The notes below the pieces were generated by a model. It was not told the origin of the DNA, searched no databases, and saw only the letters and a program-made list of their open reading frames with translations. Below, one piece after another: positions 1 through 8,174 of a stretch of 32,199 nucleotides of DNA; within the stretch, counting starts at the first letter, position 1; every line of letters starts with the position of its first letter. The translations under genes and the position numbers were made by a program. Source of the stretch: a virus; the IMG/VR virus record IMGVR_UViG_3300042477_000268, positions 1 to 32,199 of that record, one strand, 5' to 3'.

Positions 1-117
1 TGCCTTGGATGCCTTGAGCACCAGTGGGACCAGTTGCACCAGTAGCACCACGAAGACCAGTTGCACCAGTGGGACCCTGAATGCCTTGGATGCCTTGAGC
101 ACCAGTGGGACCAGTTG
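1..117. repeat. In-frame tandem repeat, 81-bp period, within collagen-like gene
   Basis: Positions 1-36 are identical to 82-117, an offset of 81 bp, which is 27 codons or nine Gly-X-Y triplets. The repeat lies in the collagen-like stalk of the first gene and probably continues beyond the left edge. Such repeats can change stalk length by slippage or recombination without breaking the frame. Confidence 0.8.
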
Positions 118-349
118 GTCCCATAGAACCAGTTCCAGTATAAGTTATTGTTATGTTATTAGAAGACCCAGAAACACCAATAAATGTGCTTCCAAGAATA
201 TTAATACTTCCAGTAAACCCATTTAAAAGAGTGACAGCATTTGCTGCTGTTGCATAGACATCCCAAGCAGTTCCATTCCACTGCCAAGAGCGACCACCAA
301 AGGTGTAAATTTGGCCGGGTGTCGGAGATGTTGGAAAATCTAAAGGCAT
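1..349 (-). CDS. Collagen-like tail fibre/structural protein, N-terminal part (C-terminus beyond window)
   Basis: The reading frame starts at ATG 349 and stays open to the left edge, so only about 116 residues are visible. The N-terminus ([19 protein letters not shown], then a W-x-W-N-G-x-x-W stretch) is the short carbohydrate-binding-like or adaptor segment common at the start of phage fibre proteins. A beta-rich stretch follows, and from about residue 76 there are Gly-X-Y triplets of [13 protein letters not shown] type that predict a collagen-like trimeric stalk. There is no Shine-Dalgarno sequence. A perfect T4-type late motif lies 7 nt upstream, so a nearly leaderless late mRNA is inferred. 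The start is supported by resemblance to the mini-ORF at 8102-8173. Exact fibre role is unknown. Confidence 0.8.
   Translation of the reverse strand, partial: MPLDFPTSPTPGQIYTFGGRSWQWNGTAWDVYATAANAVTLLNGFTGSINILGSTFIGVSGSSNNITITYTGTGSMGPTGPTGAQGIQGIQGPTGATGLRGATGATGPTGAQGIQG
51..94. repeat. 44-bp exact direct repeat, copy 1 (copy 2 at 2043-2086)
   Basis: The 44 bases here are identical to 2043-2086 in the second collagen-like gene, in the same orientation and both encoding Gly-X-Y triplets. Flanking bases differ on each side. The identity at DNA level, not just protein level, suggests recent exchange between the two fibre genes. Confidence 0.8.
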
Positions 350-356
350 GTCTTAA

Positions 357-364
357 TATTTATA
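357..364 (-). promoter_or_regulatory. T4-type late promoter (TATAAATA) for the gene starting at 349
   Basis: The minus strand reads TATAAATA, the T4 late consensus recognised by gp55-RNA polymerase. Seven bases (TTAAGAC) separate it from ATG 349. The middle of the motif is also the TAA stop codon (360-362) of the upstream gene. Transcription would begin within 1-3 nt of the start codon. Confidence 0.7.
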
Positions 365-1595
365 TGATTTCGAACCATGAAAGATCTGTATAACCTTGTG
401 TGTTATTTGTCGTAGGAACCAGTACGAGAACAAATGTATCGCTTACTCCCAGTTGTGTTCTTCCTATTTGAAAATTAAAATCATTTATGCTAGATACATC
501 CAAGGTTCCGCTGCTACTTATATATCCACCGATAATATCAGTTCCACCAGTAACTCCCGTAGCCGTAACATTATATTGAACATTTCCATTGTAATGTGTT
601 GTCCAAGTATTTCCCGTTAAAGTTGGATTCAATAAAATTCTGTATTGCACTACTAATGGTTTGTTGCTTCCTGACGGTTCTATTGCCACACTAATATTTG
701 ACGGCACAATAATACTGTCCAATCTATCGGGGGCCAATCGTATTGCAATTAGTGGATATTGAGTTCCTGCTGTTGTTAAAGTATGGGGTGTAGTTCCACT
801 GTGGGTTACGTTGTATCTTCTGCTGAATCCTTCATAACCAGCTTCAGATAATATTGTTGAACATATTTGTCTTAATGTACTGCTTCCCGTTTGACCAGAT
901 GTATTTTCAATTTCATATCTCAAGGGAAGGCATGCTGTAGTCATATAAGTTGTTGAGTTTTTGTTTGTATTGTAAAATGTATGTGCAACAACGGGTCTTC
1001 CATCAACAAAAAATCCAGTTCTTACATCACCAACACCCAACCATTCAATGTCCATCCAAAAAATATTTCCTTTTGTTACATCCAAAGTGACACCAGAAGG
1101 ACCAGATCCATTGAACCGATCACCATTCCAGTTTGATTGTGTTACCGTCTGTGTCGTATTTAAGGAAGCTGAAGCCAAGCAAATAGATAAAGTAAGACCA
1201 TCTTGTTGCAGATATACACCGTTATATGGGGTTGCTGCTGTAAACCCACCAGTAACTCCAAAGTAACCAACTCTTTGTCTTAAACCATTTTTTGGTTGAG
1301 ACATTGCAAAGGTGTTTATAATTGTAAGAGATTTTCCAGGTTGATATGGAAATACTTTTTTAGTTTCGGAATAAACCTTTGATCCGACTGTCAAACCAGA
1401 AGTCAAGGATACGGTGCTTTCAGTTACATTGTAAGAATAAGTTCCTCCGGTTGCGCTCCTATAATCCCATTTGTCGCTTACCTGATATCTTTGCTGGCTA
1501 TCAAATAACGTGAATGGATTGGAAACCTTTAGTCGATTGAATGCATCTACCGCTGTTCCCTTGAATTCGATTTGATTGTTGAATAGGTATGACAT
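360..1595 (-). CDS. Virion structural protein, tail-fibre associated
   Basis: A 411-residue protein without recognisable catalytic motifs, rich in Thr, Ser, Asn and Gly and with beta-strand-like patterning, as expected of a phage adhesin or baseplate-attached protein. Its N-terminal segment (KGTAVDAFNRLKVSNPFTLF) resembles a conserved block I associate with marine phage structural proteins; this is from memory. I chose ATG 1595 over an in-frame ATG at 1610. The 1595 start overlaps the upstream stop as TAATG and has GGAG 8-9 nt before it, whereas the earlier ATG is inside the upstream gene. It is thus translationally coupled to the collagen-like fibre gene. Its own stop lies inside the next late promoter. 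Function is inferred from context. Confidence 0.75.
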   Translation of the reverse strand: MSYLFNNQIEFKGTAVDAFNRLKVSNPFTLFDSQQRYQVSDKWDYRSATGGTYSYNVTESTVSLTSGLTVGSKVYSETKKVFPYQPGKSLTIINTFAMSQPKNGLRQRVGYFGVTGGFTAATPYNGVYLQQDGLTLSICLASASLNTTQTVTQSNWNGDRFNGSGPSGVTLDVTKGNIFWMDIEWLGVGDVRTGFFVDGRPVVAHTFYNTNKNSTTYMTTACLPLRYEIENTSGQTGSSTLRQICSTILSEAGYEGFSRRYNVTHSGTTPHTLTTAGTQYPLIAIRLAPDRLDSIIVPSNISVAIEPSGSNKPLVVQYRILLNPTLTGNTWTTHYNGNVQYNVTATGVTGGTDIIGGYISSSGTLDVSSINDFNFQIGRTQLGVSDTFVLVLVPTTNNTQGYTDLSWFEII

Positions 1596-3748
1596 TATAT
1601 TATTCTCCATCCATTTCTGTAAATGAAATGTAAGCCCCCGTTGTTTATGTTCAATATTGCAGAAGATTGATTATCAATTGTTTGAGAAGCAGTTGCACCC
1701 ACAATTGTTATGTATCTGCTCACTCCACTTCCTGCATTCCCAGATTCATCCTTGACAACAATTTGTCTTCCTGTTTCTGGATTTGTTGGAAGTGTAACGG
1801 TAACTGGACCAGCATAACTCACACCAATGTAATAATCCAAAGGTGTTGCTGAGTAGGAAGAACCAGTTACGGAAGTAGTGGCAAGAATAGATGAGCCACC
1901 AACAGAAGTGGGACCAGTGGGACCAGTGGGACCCTGAATGCCTTGAGTTCCTTGAGCACCAGTGGGACCAGTGGGACCAGTGGGACCCTGAATTCCCTGA
2001 ACACCTTGGGCACCAGTTGGTCCTGTTGCACCAGTAACACCGCGAAGACCAGTTGCACCAGTGGGACCCTGAATGCCTTGGATGCCAGTTGTTGCTGTAT
2101 TTGTTGGTTGGACCCACTGAGAACTGTTTCCATCATTGATGTAAACATACTCAATACCGTTATCAGAATCCATCCACCTGTCGCCTTGGGTTATTCCGGA
2201 TGGAGATGTAGATTGATAATAAAATTTATTTGCCGCTGATGATTGTGTGGTTCCGTCTATAAATTCTACATAACCACCACCACCCAAAACCAATCCATTT
2301 GGAACAAATAAATTATTTGTATTTGTTACATCAAGTTTAAAGGCATTATCTGCTTCTAAATCTGAACTTGAAGCATTTGAAAATTGAATAACACCTTCTG
2401 ATGCTGCTTTTACTGAAATTAAATTTGTTATAGTTCTATTTCCAAATCCATCAGGTGGGCTAATAGTAATTCCAGAACCAGCAAACAATTTTGTTAAGTC
2501 ACTTCCCCCACTTCCACACAACCCACTCAAATCAATATCAACATTTTTTCTTCTTCTTGTAATCGTAATCCCAGAACCAATAAAGTTCATGGTATCTACA
2601 GAACGAATAATCTTATCACCGTTCAAAGCAACATCAACTGCACCTCCACCACCGGGAGTAGCCATTGCAATTTGATTTATTGCTTTTTGAACGTCATCAT
2701 TCTTCAGTTTGTCAAGGACAGAAGAAACGTGTTCTGAATTAAAAGATAGAACACCATCCTCCAATATCAATGGAAATTGAGCTTCTACAATTCCAGGATC
2801 GCCTTTGGGTCCAGCAGGACCTTGAGAACCAGCGGGGCCTTGTGGACCTTTTGGTCCGATTGGGCCTTGTTGGCCGATTGGCCCACGCTCTCCACGATCT
2901 CCTTTTTCTCCCTTTTCTCCCTTTGGTCCCTGAAGACCCATTGGTCCCTGTGGACCAATATCACCCTGCTCACCCTTTTCTCCGGGAGCACCTTTTGGTC
3001 CTTGGGGTCCTTGCAAACCACGTGGACCTACTGGACCAACAGGTCCCTCCTCTCCTCGGTCCCCCTTTTCTCCTTGAGGGCCAACTGGTCCTTCAGGACC
3101 AACTTCTCCCTGCGCTCCAACAGGACCTCTTGGACCAACGGGTCCTTGTGGGCCCGCAGGACCTCTCTCACCTCTTGGTCCAACTGGACCCGGCTCACCT
3201 TGAATTCCTTGAGCACCAAATTGTGGAACAATTTCCCTGACAATTGTTTTTTCAACCAATTGAACTGGTTGTTGAACAACGGGTTGAGCAACAATCTTTG
3301 GTGTTTCTACAATCTCTTCTACAATGTTTTTTATTTGTGAAGGGTTTCCAATAAACTTTACAATTTTATTGGTTTTTTGTTGTATAAAATATCTTTCAGA
3401 AACACCATGACCCAGATAAATTTTTTCATCTGGATGTACCGAATTTGTTTCTTTTAGAAGTGTATTCTTTTGAAGAGAACCAACAGGCAATCTCAGACGA
3501 AATGTTGGTCCTTCAACATTTTCAAAGATATATACAGGAATCAGAAGTTCTTTGATCTTTGAAGAGTTTCCTTCAACTACAAATTCTTGACCATCTTTAT
3601 CTCTCAAAAATATTTTACTGATACCGACTCCAACAGATACTTTTGTAGGATTTTTTACTGATTCAACAACATGATATTCACATCCCTCCACAAGTATTGG
3701 GTGTGGTTTTGAAAGTCTTAAGGATGTTTTGTTCTTTCCGAAGAACAT
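1595..3748 (-). CDS. Large collagen-like tail fibre protein
   Basis: A 717-residue fibre protein in five parts: a non-repetitive N-terminal region (about 1-178) that probably anchors to the virion; a charged collagen-like tract at about 179-319 with [10 protein letters not shown]-type triplets; a beta-rich middle region (320-554); a second, GPTGPTG-type tract at about 555-614; and a C-terminal domain (615-717) ending [10 protein letters not shown], resembling fibre-tip or trimerisation domains. Gly-X-Y tracts predict a homotrimeric stalk. It begins one base after the TAA of the 130-aa gene (TAAAATG) and has no clear ribosome site, so translation is probably coupled. The second tract shares a 44-bp identical stretch with the gene at 1-349. 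Receptor binding is inferred. Confidence 0.85.
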   Translation of the reverse strand: MFFGKNKTSLRLSKPHPILVEGCEYHVVESVKNPTKVSVGVGISKIFLRDKDGQEFVVEGNSSKIKELLIPVYIFENVEGPTFRLRLPVGSLQKNTLLKETNSVHPDEKIYLGHGVSERYFIQQKTNKIVKFIGNPSQIKNIVEEIVETPKIVAQPVVQQPVQLVEKTIVREIVPQFGAQGIQGEPGPVGPRGERGPAGPQGPVGPRGPVGAQGEVGPEGPVGPQGEKGDRGEEGPVGPVGPRGLQGPQGPKGAPGEKGEQGDIGPQGPMGLQGPKGEKGEKGDRGERGPIGQQGPIGPKGPQGPAGSQGPAGPKGDPGIVEAQFPLILEDGVLSFNSEHVSSVLDKLKNDDVQKAINQIAMATPGGGGAVDVALNGDKIIRSVDTMNFIGSGITITRRRKNVDIDLSGLCGSGGSDLTKLFAGSGITISPPDGFGNRTITNLISVKAASEGVIQFSNASSSDLEADNAFKLDVTNTNNLFVPNGLVLGGGGYVEFIDGTTQSSAANKFYYQSTSPSGITQGDRWMDSDNGIEYVYINDGNSSQWVQPTNTATTGIQGIQGPTGATGLRGVTGATGPTGAQGVQGIQGPTGPTGPTGAQGTQGIQGPTGPTGPTSVGGSSILATTSVTGSSYSATPLDYYIGVSYAGPVTVTLPTNPETGRQIVVKDESGNAGSGVSRYITIVGATASQTIDNQSSAILNINNGGLHFIYRNGWRII
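2043..2086. repeat. 44-bp exact direct repeat, copy 2 (copy 1 at 51-94)
   Basis: Identical to 51-94 and placed in the second Gly-X-Y tract of the 717-residue fibre protein. The direct orientation means recombination between copies would delete or fuse about 2 kb, including the 411-residue gene between them. Confidence 0.8.
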
Positions 3749-3749
3749 T

Positions 3750-4142
3750 TTAAGTAGTTACATTTGGTGTTGGTTTAATTGCACCTAAAGCAAGTGTAAT
3801 TGTATCTCCATTTGATACGTTGCTTGCTTGAAGATCATAGAATACATTTGTATATGGTGGAAATTGTTTTGTATATGTCGAACCAATGCAAATATTTGCA
3901 ACTCCACCGTTTGCAGTAGTGGATATTCCACCCAAAATTCCATTTGCTTGACTTAAAGTAGAACCAGCGGTAACTCCAAAAGTATAACTAGCAAAAATTT
4001 TACTTGGGGCGTATCCATTTCTTATTTGTAAACTCAAGGTAGCACCAGTCAAATTATAACTGTTGCCAGCAGAGTTCGTAAAGGAAGGACTCCAGCGAAG
4101 TGTATCGCCTATGATGACATTTAAATCGTAAGGTTCTACCAT
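3750..4142 (-). CDS. Small virion protein with predicted Ig-like/BppU-type fold
   Basis: A 130-residue beta-rich protein. The segment [20 protein letters not shown], followed by [13 protein letters not shown], resembles the N-terminal Ig-like domain of baseplate upper proteins (a pattern of G-D-T, then D/N-L-T-G-A and a Q-I-R strand). That likeness is a recollection, not a search result. It is the first gene of a leftward structural operon with the 717- and 411-residue proteins and is separated from the glycosyltransferase stop by 26 nt. A degenerate late motif (CCTAAATA) sits 7 nt before the ATG. It probably links fibres to the baseplate, but this is inference. Confidence 0.65.
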   Translation of the reverse strand: MVEPYDLNVIIGDTLRWSPSFTNSAGNSYNLTGATLSLQIRNGYAPSKIFASYTFGVTAGSTLSQANGILGGISTTANGGVANICIGSTYTKQFPPYTNVFYDLQASNVSNGDTITLALGAIKPTPNVTT

Positions 4143-4149
4143 TCCCTAT

Positions 4150-4157
4150 TATTTAGG
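4150..4157 (-). promoter_or_regulatory. Degenerate late promoter motif (CCTAAATA) for the 130-aa gene
   Basis: The minus strand reads CCTAAATA, matching the last six bases of TATAAATA. The gap to ATG 4142 is 7 nt (ATAGGGA), the same spacing as the perfect motifs at 357 and 12440. AGGGA is too close to the ATG to be a normal ribosome site. Confidence 0.45.
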
Positions 4158-4168
4158 TGTGTAAAAAC

Positions 4169-5386
4169 TTATAATTTAACTGTCACTGCTTCTGGGCTCA
4201 CCTTCAAAGTAGTCTTATTGGATTCCTTAGCAATCTTTGCAGACCATTCTTTTTGCTGTTGCTCTAGATTGACTTGGAACTGCTGGAATGCCTTCATGTA
4301 GATGTTCATGTTGTTTTGAACTCTTTCACGATGTTCGGCTGGCAAATATTGCTCGTTTAGGAGCTTCTGGCAGCATTGCATTCCCAACTGGGGCATTCCT
4401 GCATAGAAAGCCGTCGTGCCAATCTCGTCAAAGATGCCCCACAGATAGTTGGCATTGTCAACGAAGAGAATGTCATTTTGTGGAACTGGAATATGAGCGC
4501 CTAGGTGTGCGATCAAGAATGCATTTCTTGGACGATTGTACTTTCTGTAAATGCAAGATAGATGGTAAAGAGGCTCTACACGATTTGGTGCGGTCTCAAA
4601 TGCCATCATGAAAGCATCTGCAATTTGTTCAACTGGCTTTCCTTGGAACTCTCGGCACATTCCAACCCGCATCCAAGAGAAAAATACTTCTTCGTGCCAA
4701 CCACCCTGTTCGATTCTCTTGAGGTATTCTTTTTCCGCAATCTCAAACATTCTTGCGTCAAAGGCAGACTGTGCTGCATAGAATTGCTTGCGAGGCTGAT
4801 TTGGATCCTTCTCCAAATATCCCTTAAGAATGTAATAATCCTTGGTATACTTTTCAATGTCGTTGGAAACAGATCGTGAACGGCAACCTTCGGTACGAAC
4901 TTCCCATGCATAGTCACCCTCAAGTTTGCCAACATTCATTGGCTGCTCGCAGATGGCATATTCATGCAGAGGCTCTTCGTACCACCACTTTTTCTTGCCC
5001 AAGTTGAAGATCTGGGCACGAAGCCACTTGAACTCTCCGCGCTTGATCTGGACTACATAACCGTCAAGATTGTCATCAAACTTATCGACAGGAAGAGTTC
5101 CCGTGATAAAGTCATCAGCATCGATCATCAGAGCCCATTTAGTCTTGCCCATGCAAAGTTCAAGAGCCTTTGAGCGATTGGTTCCAAAATCAGACCATTC
5201 GTGGTCGTGGATCTCACCGGGAATACCCTTTTCATCAAAGAACTTCTTGATGATCTCCTTGGTATTGTCCGTTGATCCGGTATCACAGATTACATAGTAA
5301 TCAATGAAAGGTGCGCATGAAGCCAAGCAACGCTCAATGTTTGGGGCTTCGTTCTTTACGATCATACTCAAAGTCAACTTGTGCAT
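4169..5386 (-). CDS. Family-2 glycosyltransferase with helical-repeat C-terminus
   Basis: A 405-residue protein. The N-terminal GT-A domain opens with LTLSMIVKNEAPNIERCL and has CDTGSTDNT at about 34-42 and the metal/nucleotide-binding motif DADD at about 89-92, standard for GT2 enzymes. Residues from about 200 onward are helical, with TPR-like character, an arrangement also seen in SunS-type peptide glycosyltransferases. I chose ATG 5386 because AAGG lies 6 nt upstream; the in-frame ATG at 5392 has AAGG abutting it. It follows regA by 8 nt and is last in the clamp-loader operon, far from the main glycosylation island and next to fibre genes. The sugar donor and acceptor are unknown; modification of virion protein is a possibility. 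Confidence 0.8.
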   Translation of the reverse strand: MHKLTLSMIVKNEAPNIERCLASCAPFIDYYVICDTGSTDNTKEIIKKFFDEKGIPGEIHDHEWSDFGTNRSKALELCMGKTKWALMIDADDFITGTLPVDKFDDNLDGYVVQIKRGEFKWLRAQIFNLGKKKWWYEEPLHEYAICEQPMNVGKLEGDYAWEVRTEGCRSRSVSNDIEKYTKDYYILKGYLEKDPNQPRKQFYAAQSAFDARMFEIAEKEYLKRIEQGGWHEEVFFSWMRVGMCREFQGKPVEQIADAFMMAFETAPNRVEPLYHLSCIYRKYNRPRNAFLIAHLGAHIPVPQNDILFVDNANYLWGIFDEIGTTAFYAGMPQLGMQCCQKLLNEQYLPAEHRERVQNNMNIYMKAFQQFQVNLEQQQKEWSAKIAKESNKTTLKVSPEAVTVKL

Positions 5387-5394
5387 ATTCATCC

Positions 5395-5820
5395 TTATGT
5401 ATTGAAAAACTTACGAAGAGATCCAGGATTGAACTTGGGAATCAATTCCCATTGTTCTTTCTCTGTATATTTAATTATCTTTAAACCAGATAGGGGCATT
5501 CGGTCTTTTACTTTTTCTTTGTCAACAATTTCCAGAAGTTCCCATTCTTCCAGCAATTTTATGATTGCGTTTCTTCTCTTTATGTCTTCTTCTGAGACAT
5601 TTGATGGAAGGCCATCCAAGGCAAAAAGTTCTTTGAAATGGGCAACAATGTAACATTCATTCTTGTGAATCAGGTGGCAAGATTGGTACAATACTTTCTT
5701 GCCTTTTGGTGACACGCCGATCCGTGACAAAGTTTCACGAACAACCATGAAATCTTCTGGGTCGAATAAAGTTACATGAACGCCTACATTATTGAATATT
5801 TTATCGGATACATCTGACAT
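5395..5820 (-). CDS. regA: RegA translational repressor
   Basis: In T4, RegA binds ribosome initiation sites of early mRNAs and represses their translation. This 141-residue protein aligns from memory with T4 RegA over its whole length: PEDFMVVRETLSRIGV matches PEDFLKVKETLTRMGI, KVLYQSCHLIHK matches KVLYQSCHILQK, and VAHFKELFALDG matches VHFKEMLRMDG. It lies directly downstream of the small clamp-loader subunit, as in T4. The start is uncertain. ATG 5820 has AGGAG 11 nt upstream, while an in-frame GTG at 5832 has that AGGAG abutting it. Unlike T4, no DNA polymerase gene follows; a glycosyltransferase does. Confidence 0.92.
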   Translation of the reverse strand: MSDVSDKIFNNVGVHVTLFDPEDFMVVRETLSRIGVSPKGKKVLYQSCHLIHKNECYIVAHFKELFALDGLPSNVSEEDIKRRNAIIKLLEEWELLEIVDKEKVKDRMPLSGLKIIKYTEKEQWELIPKFNPGSLRKFFNT

Positions 5821-5834
5821 AACTGCTTTCACTC

Positions 5835-6218
5835 CTACTTACCAGTTCCACCTTTGTTTAGATATGCTTTTAAATTGTCTATATCTGTTGTACTAAGGAT
5901 ATTTAGTACTTCTCTGGCTTTCATGTCGTTGTATCCAAAAACCTCTTTAATTACCGTAATATTTTCTTCGGTATCCTTGCGTATCCAATGAGAGAAACGC
6001 TTCTTTTTTCTTACGGATAGTCTGTAAAAATCAAACTGGGATTTGGAATCAAGCCACGGGTGACAATTCATCTCGTTTGCATGAAACAATGTATCTGGAA
6101 AGTATGACAAGCATTTATTGACGACAAAGGCTGGATAAAGACGAACATCCTTTTCGTCCTTGTCCAGCAGCGCTTTCTTGTCGTGATTTATGCTGTTCAA
6201 AAAGTCTTTTAATTCCAT
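5835..6218 (-). CDS. 62: Clamp loader small subunit (gp62)
   Basis: Small subunit of the T4-type clamp loader, which with gp44 opens the gp45 ring and places it on DNA. At 127 residues it is much shorter than T4 gp62 (187). Assignment rests mainly on position between gp44 and RegA, the T4 order, with weak similarity around LSYFPDTLFHANEMN (T4 LSQFPECMPAVYAMN). The start ATG overlaps the gp44 stop codon as TGATG, so the two subunits are translationally coupled. Confidence 0.85.
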   Translation of the reverse strand: MELKDFLNSINHDKKALLDKDEKDVRLYPAFVVNKCLSYFPDTLFHANEMNCHPWLDSKSQFDFYRLSVRKKKRFSHWIRKDTEENITVIKEVFGYNDMKAREVLNILSTTDIDNLKAYLNKGGTGK

Positions 6219-7162
6219 CAGTTAAACTCACAATCCATCATGATCTGTACGATCAATGCCATTGTATTGATTTCTTGGTCTGATGCAAAAGCTGCTTTGT
6301 ATTGATACTCAGCAACAATTAAAATTGCTTGTGGAACTGAATTTGGTTTCAAGACTGTATATAGTTCCGTATAAAGTCGCTTGAAAAACTCTGTCGTATT
6401 CAGATCCAGATTCTGTACAACCCACTTTCTGCATGAAGTAAAGTCCTTGTTCTTCATGAATCCAATGAGTTCCTTGTACGATTCACTGCTGCCTTGAGCA
6501 AGAATGCCAACATCAATCTTTCCAGAACTTGAATACTTCTGGAGTTCATTGATGATTCTTCGCATGTCAGGAAAATGCTTCTTGACAAGATTGACCAAGA
6601 CCGCTTTTTCATATGGAACCTTTTCCGTTGTCAGAATATGTTCCACACGACCAAGCATTGCAGATGCAATTTGTGCTTTTTCTGCATTGGGAATCGTGAA
6701 ATCAATCCCAGTACATCTGGAATGCAAAGGTTCAATTACGCGATTTTTGTAATTGCAAGTCAGTATGAATCGGCAGTTCTTGTGGAATTCCTCTATGGCT
6801 CCACGCAATGCTGGCTGAATTGACTGAGGATTTGCATAATCAAACTCATCAAGAACTACTATCTTGTGATTTCCATTCAGCGATACCGTTGATGCGTATT
6901 GACGAATCTTGGTTCTCAGCGTATCAATTCCATTTTCTTCCGAGCAGTTGATGAGAATGTATTCTGAACCAACATCCTTTGCCAAGGCACGGGCAACCGT
7001 AGTCTTGCCCGTGCCTGCCTTTCCATAAAGAAGCATGTTGGGAACAGATCCCTCTTTTACCATTCCCTCAAAGATCTTTTTTAGATCTATTGGAAGAATG
7101 CAATCAGACAGCGTTTGTGGGCGGTATGATTCCACCCACAACATATCACGTATATCAGTCAC
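6218..7162 (-). CDS. 44: Clamp loader ATPase large subunit (gp44)
   Basis: AAA+ ATPase that forms the clamp loader with gp62 and uses ATP to load gp45. At 314 residues it is close to T4 gp44 (319). Visible motifs are Walker A GKAGTGKTT (about 47-55), Walker B VVLDEFD (about 102-108), and the SRC arginine-finger motif (148-150) that acts across subunits. The start is GTG 7162, with AAGGGA about 6 nt upstream at the end of the gp45 gene. The order gp45-gp44-gp62-RegA is that of T4. Confidence 0.95.
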   Translation of the reverse strand: MTDIRDMLWVESYRPQTLSDCILPIDLKKIFEGMVKEGSVPNMLLYGKAGTGKTTVARALAKDVGSEYILINCSEENGIDTLRTKIRQYASTVSLNGNHKIVVLDEFDYANPQSIQPALRGAIEEFHKNCRFILTCNYKNRVIEPLHSRCTGIDFTIPNAEKAQIASAMLGRVEHILTTEKVPYEKAVLVNLVKKHFPDMRRIINELQKYSSSGKIDVGILAQGSSESYKELIGFMKNKDFTSCRKWVVQNLDLNTTEFFKRLYTELYTVLKPNSVPQAILIVAEYQYKAAFASDQEINTMALIVQIMMDCEFN

Positions 7163-7164
7163 TT

Positions 7165-7836
7165 TTATCCCTTGTTGATTGCGATGTAATAAGTAATGTC
7201 TTGGGAACTGTGTGTGAACCTAGAAACCACGGTATCCGTGACTTCTACTTTATAGGAACCTGGAAGGAACTTAATCTCGTTGATTGAGATGTTTCCTTCA
7301 TAATCAGGACCACTATAGTTTTCCTCAACCACAATTTCAAAACTATCGGATGTGCTGTTGGAGGAATCATCGACAGTAAGGCGAATCTGACCGTCACCAG
7401 CAATGATCTTCAGATCACTGACCTGAAGGATGCTAGCAGCCTTCATCACTTCACTGAGATCCTGCTCATCAAGATTGAATGAGAAGAGAACTTCAGGCAT
7501 GTTGATGTCCTTGGTAGGAACGGTCAACAGAGATTTCTCTGCGTAATAATACTTTACGCTTGAACGCCCGTTGGAGATGTCAACATGCGTGTCATGGAAC
7601 TCAAGATCGGGATTGTTGAACATGCTGACCACACCTAGGAACTTGTTGAGATCCCAGATGGAAATTTCGGTGTCAAAGTCCTCCTGAACAGTGGCTTTGG
7701 CATAGATGTTGCTTCCTGCCGAACGAGTCTTCAGTACATTCCCAGGTTTGATGAGAATATTTGAATTGATGGAGGAAAAGTTTTTTAGAATGTTAAATGT
7801 TTCTTTGCTCAAACGCATTTTTGTCACAGTACTCAT
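7165..7836 (-). CDS. 45: DNA polymerase sliding clamp (gp45)
   Basis: Trimeric ring that tethers the polymerase to DNA and, in T4, also tracks along DNA to activate gp55-dependent late transcription. At 223 residues it is near the T4 length (228). The N-terminus MRLSKETFNILKNFSSINS matches T4 MKLSKDTTALLKNFATINS, and IWDLNKFLGVVS matches the T4 IYDLNGFLGILS strand. Six extra residues precede this block. ATG 7836 is well supported by AAAGGA 5-6 nt upstream. It is the second gene of the replication operon. Confidence 0.94.
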   Translation of the reverse strand: MSTVTKMRLSKETFNILKNFSSINSNILIKPGNVLKTRSAGSNIYAKATVQEDFDTEISIWDLNKFLGVVSMFNNPDLEFHDTHVDISNGRSSVKYYYAEKSLLTVPTKDINMPEVLFSFNLDEQDLSEVMKAASILQVSDLKIIAGDGQIRLTVDDSSNSTSDSFEIVVEENYSGPDYEGNISINEIKFLPGSYKVEVTDTVVSRFTHSSQDITYYIAINKG

Positions 7837-7853
7837 ATAGATCCTTTTGTAGA

Positions 7854-8006
7854 TTATTCTTGGTCACGACGATATATCATGTCATTCACTTGCTGCTTGC
7901 TCTCATGGCGATTTCCCCGCTTTTGTCTTTTTTCTTGTTTGCGGCTCAATCCAGTCTTCTTGTTCTTGCGGCGATTAGTGAATTTCTCAAAACTGTCTTC
8001 ATTCAT
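7854..8006 (-). CDS. Small, very basic 50-aa protein heading the clamp operon
   Basis: The frame encodes 50 residues starting MNEDSFEKFTNRRKNKKTGL and ending VNDMIYRRDQE. About a third of residues are Lys or Arg, concentrated in the middle, with an acidic N-terminus, so nucleic-acid or polymerase binding is possible. It stops 17 nt before the gp45 start and is the first gene after a strong promoter. I do not recognise it. In T4 the gene before 45 is rpbA (RNA polymerase-binding, about 129 aa), but I see no sequence likeness. AGGAG exists 15 nt upstream, too far to be ideal; the -10 box sits 6 nt before the ATG, which suggests a leaderless message. Confidence 0.75.
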   Translation of the reverse strand: MNEDSFEKFTNRRKNKKTGLSRKQEKRQKRGNRHESKQQVNDMIYRRDQE

Positions 8007-8012
8007 GGTGAT

Positions 8013-8040
8013 ATTATAACTCCTAGTTTTTGCAAATCAA
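8013..8040 (-). promoter_or_regulatory. Sigma70-like promoter for the clamp/clamp-loader operon
   Basis: On the minus strand, -35 TTGATT (8035-8040), a 16-nt spacer and a perfect -10 TATAAT (8013-8018). Six bases (ATCACC) separate the -10 from ATG 8006, which would put transcription start at or next to the start codon. Confidence 0.65.
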
Positions 8041-8054
8041 GTTTTTAATTTATT

Positions 8055-8074
8055 AAAAAATTAATGGCCATTAA
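8055..8074 (-). terminator. Probable terminator of the late structural operon
   Basis: A perfect 14-bp palindrome TTAATGGCCATTAA (8061-8074) is followed on the minus strand by six T (8055-8060). It can fold as a short 5-bp stem with a GGCC loop. The stem is AT-rich and weak, so the site could alternatively bind a dimeric protein. It lies between the structural operon and the clamp-operon promoter, where a terminator is expected. Confidence 0.45.
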
Positions 8075-8101
8075 GTAGATTCTAATACCGATACGATAAT
8101 A

Positions 8102-8173
8102 TCAAGTCCACACCTTTCCTTCGTAGGTGTATTCTTGGTTTACTGATGGAGATGGTGGAAAGTTGATGGGCAT
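8102..8173 (-). pseudogene. Truncated fibre N-terminus, 23 codons
   Basis: The frame MPINFPPSPSVNQEYTYEGK then V-W-T-stop aligns with the N-terminus of the fibre gene starting at 349 (11 of 23 positions identical: M, P, F, P, S, P, Q, Y, T, G, W). The frame ends in TGA just where relatives continue with W-N-G. It starts one base after the previous mini-ORF (TAATATG). It is most simply the remnant of a fibre gene whose stalk was lost, though a functional micro-peptide is not excluded. Confidence 0.5.
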
Positions 8174-8174
8174 A

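Noticed and set aside
1-226. Tandem repeats near the left edge as a possible CRISPR array or non-coding repeat
   Set aside because: Repeats are in frame, 81 bp apart, and encode Gly-X-Y triplets; there are no regular unique spacers.
2770-3340. Long plus-strand and alternate minus-strand frames opposite the collagen-like tract
   Set aside because: Periodic Gly-X-Y coding creates long open shadow frames with low-complexity translations; the minus-strand fibre frame is the real one.
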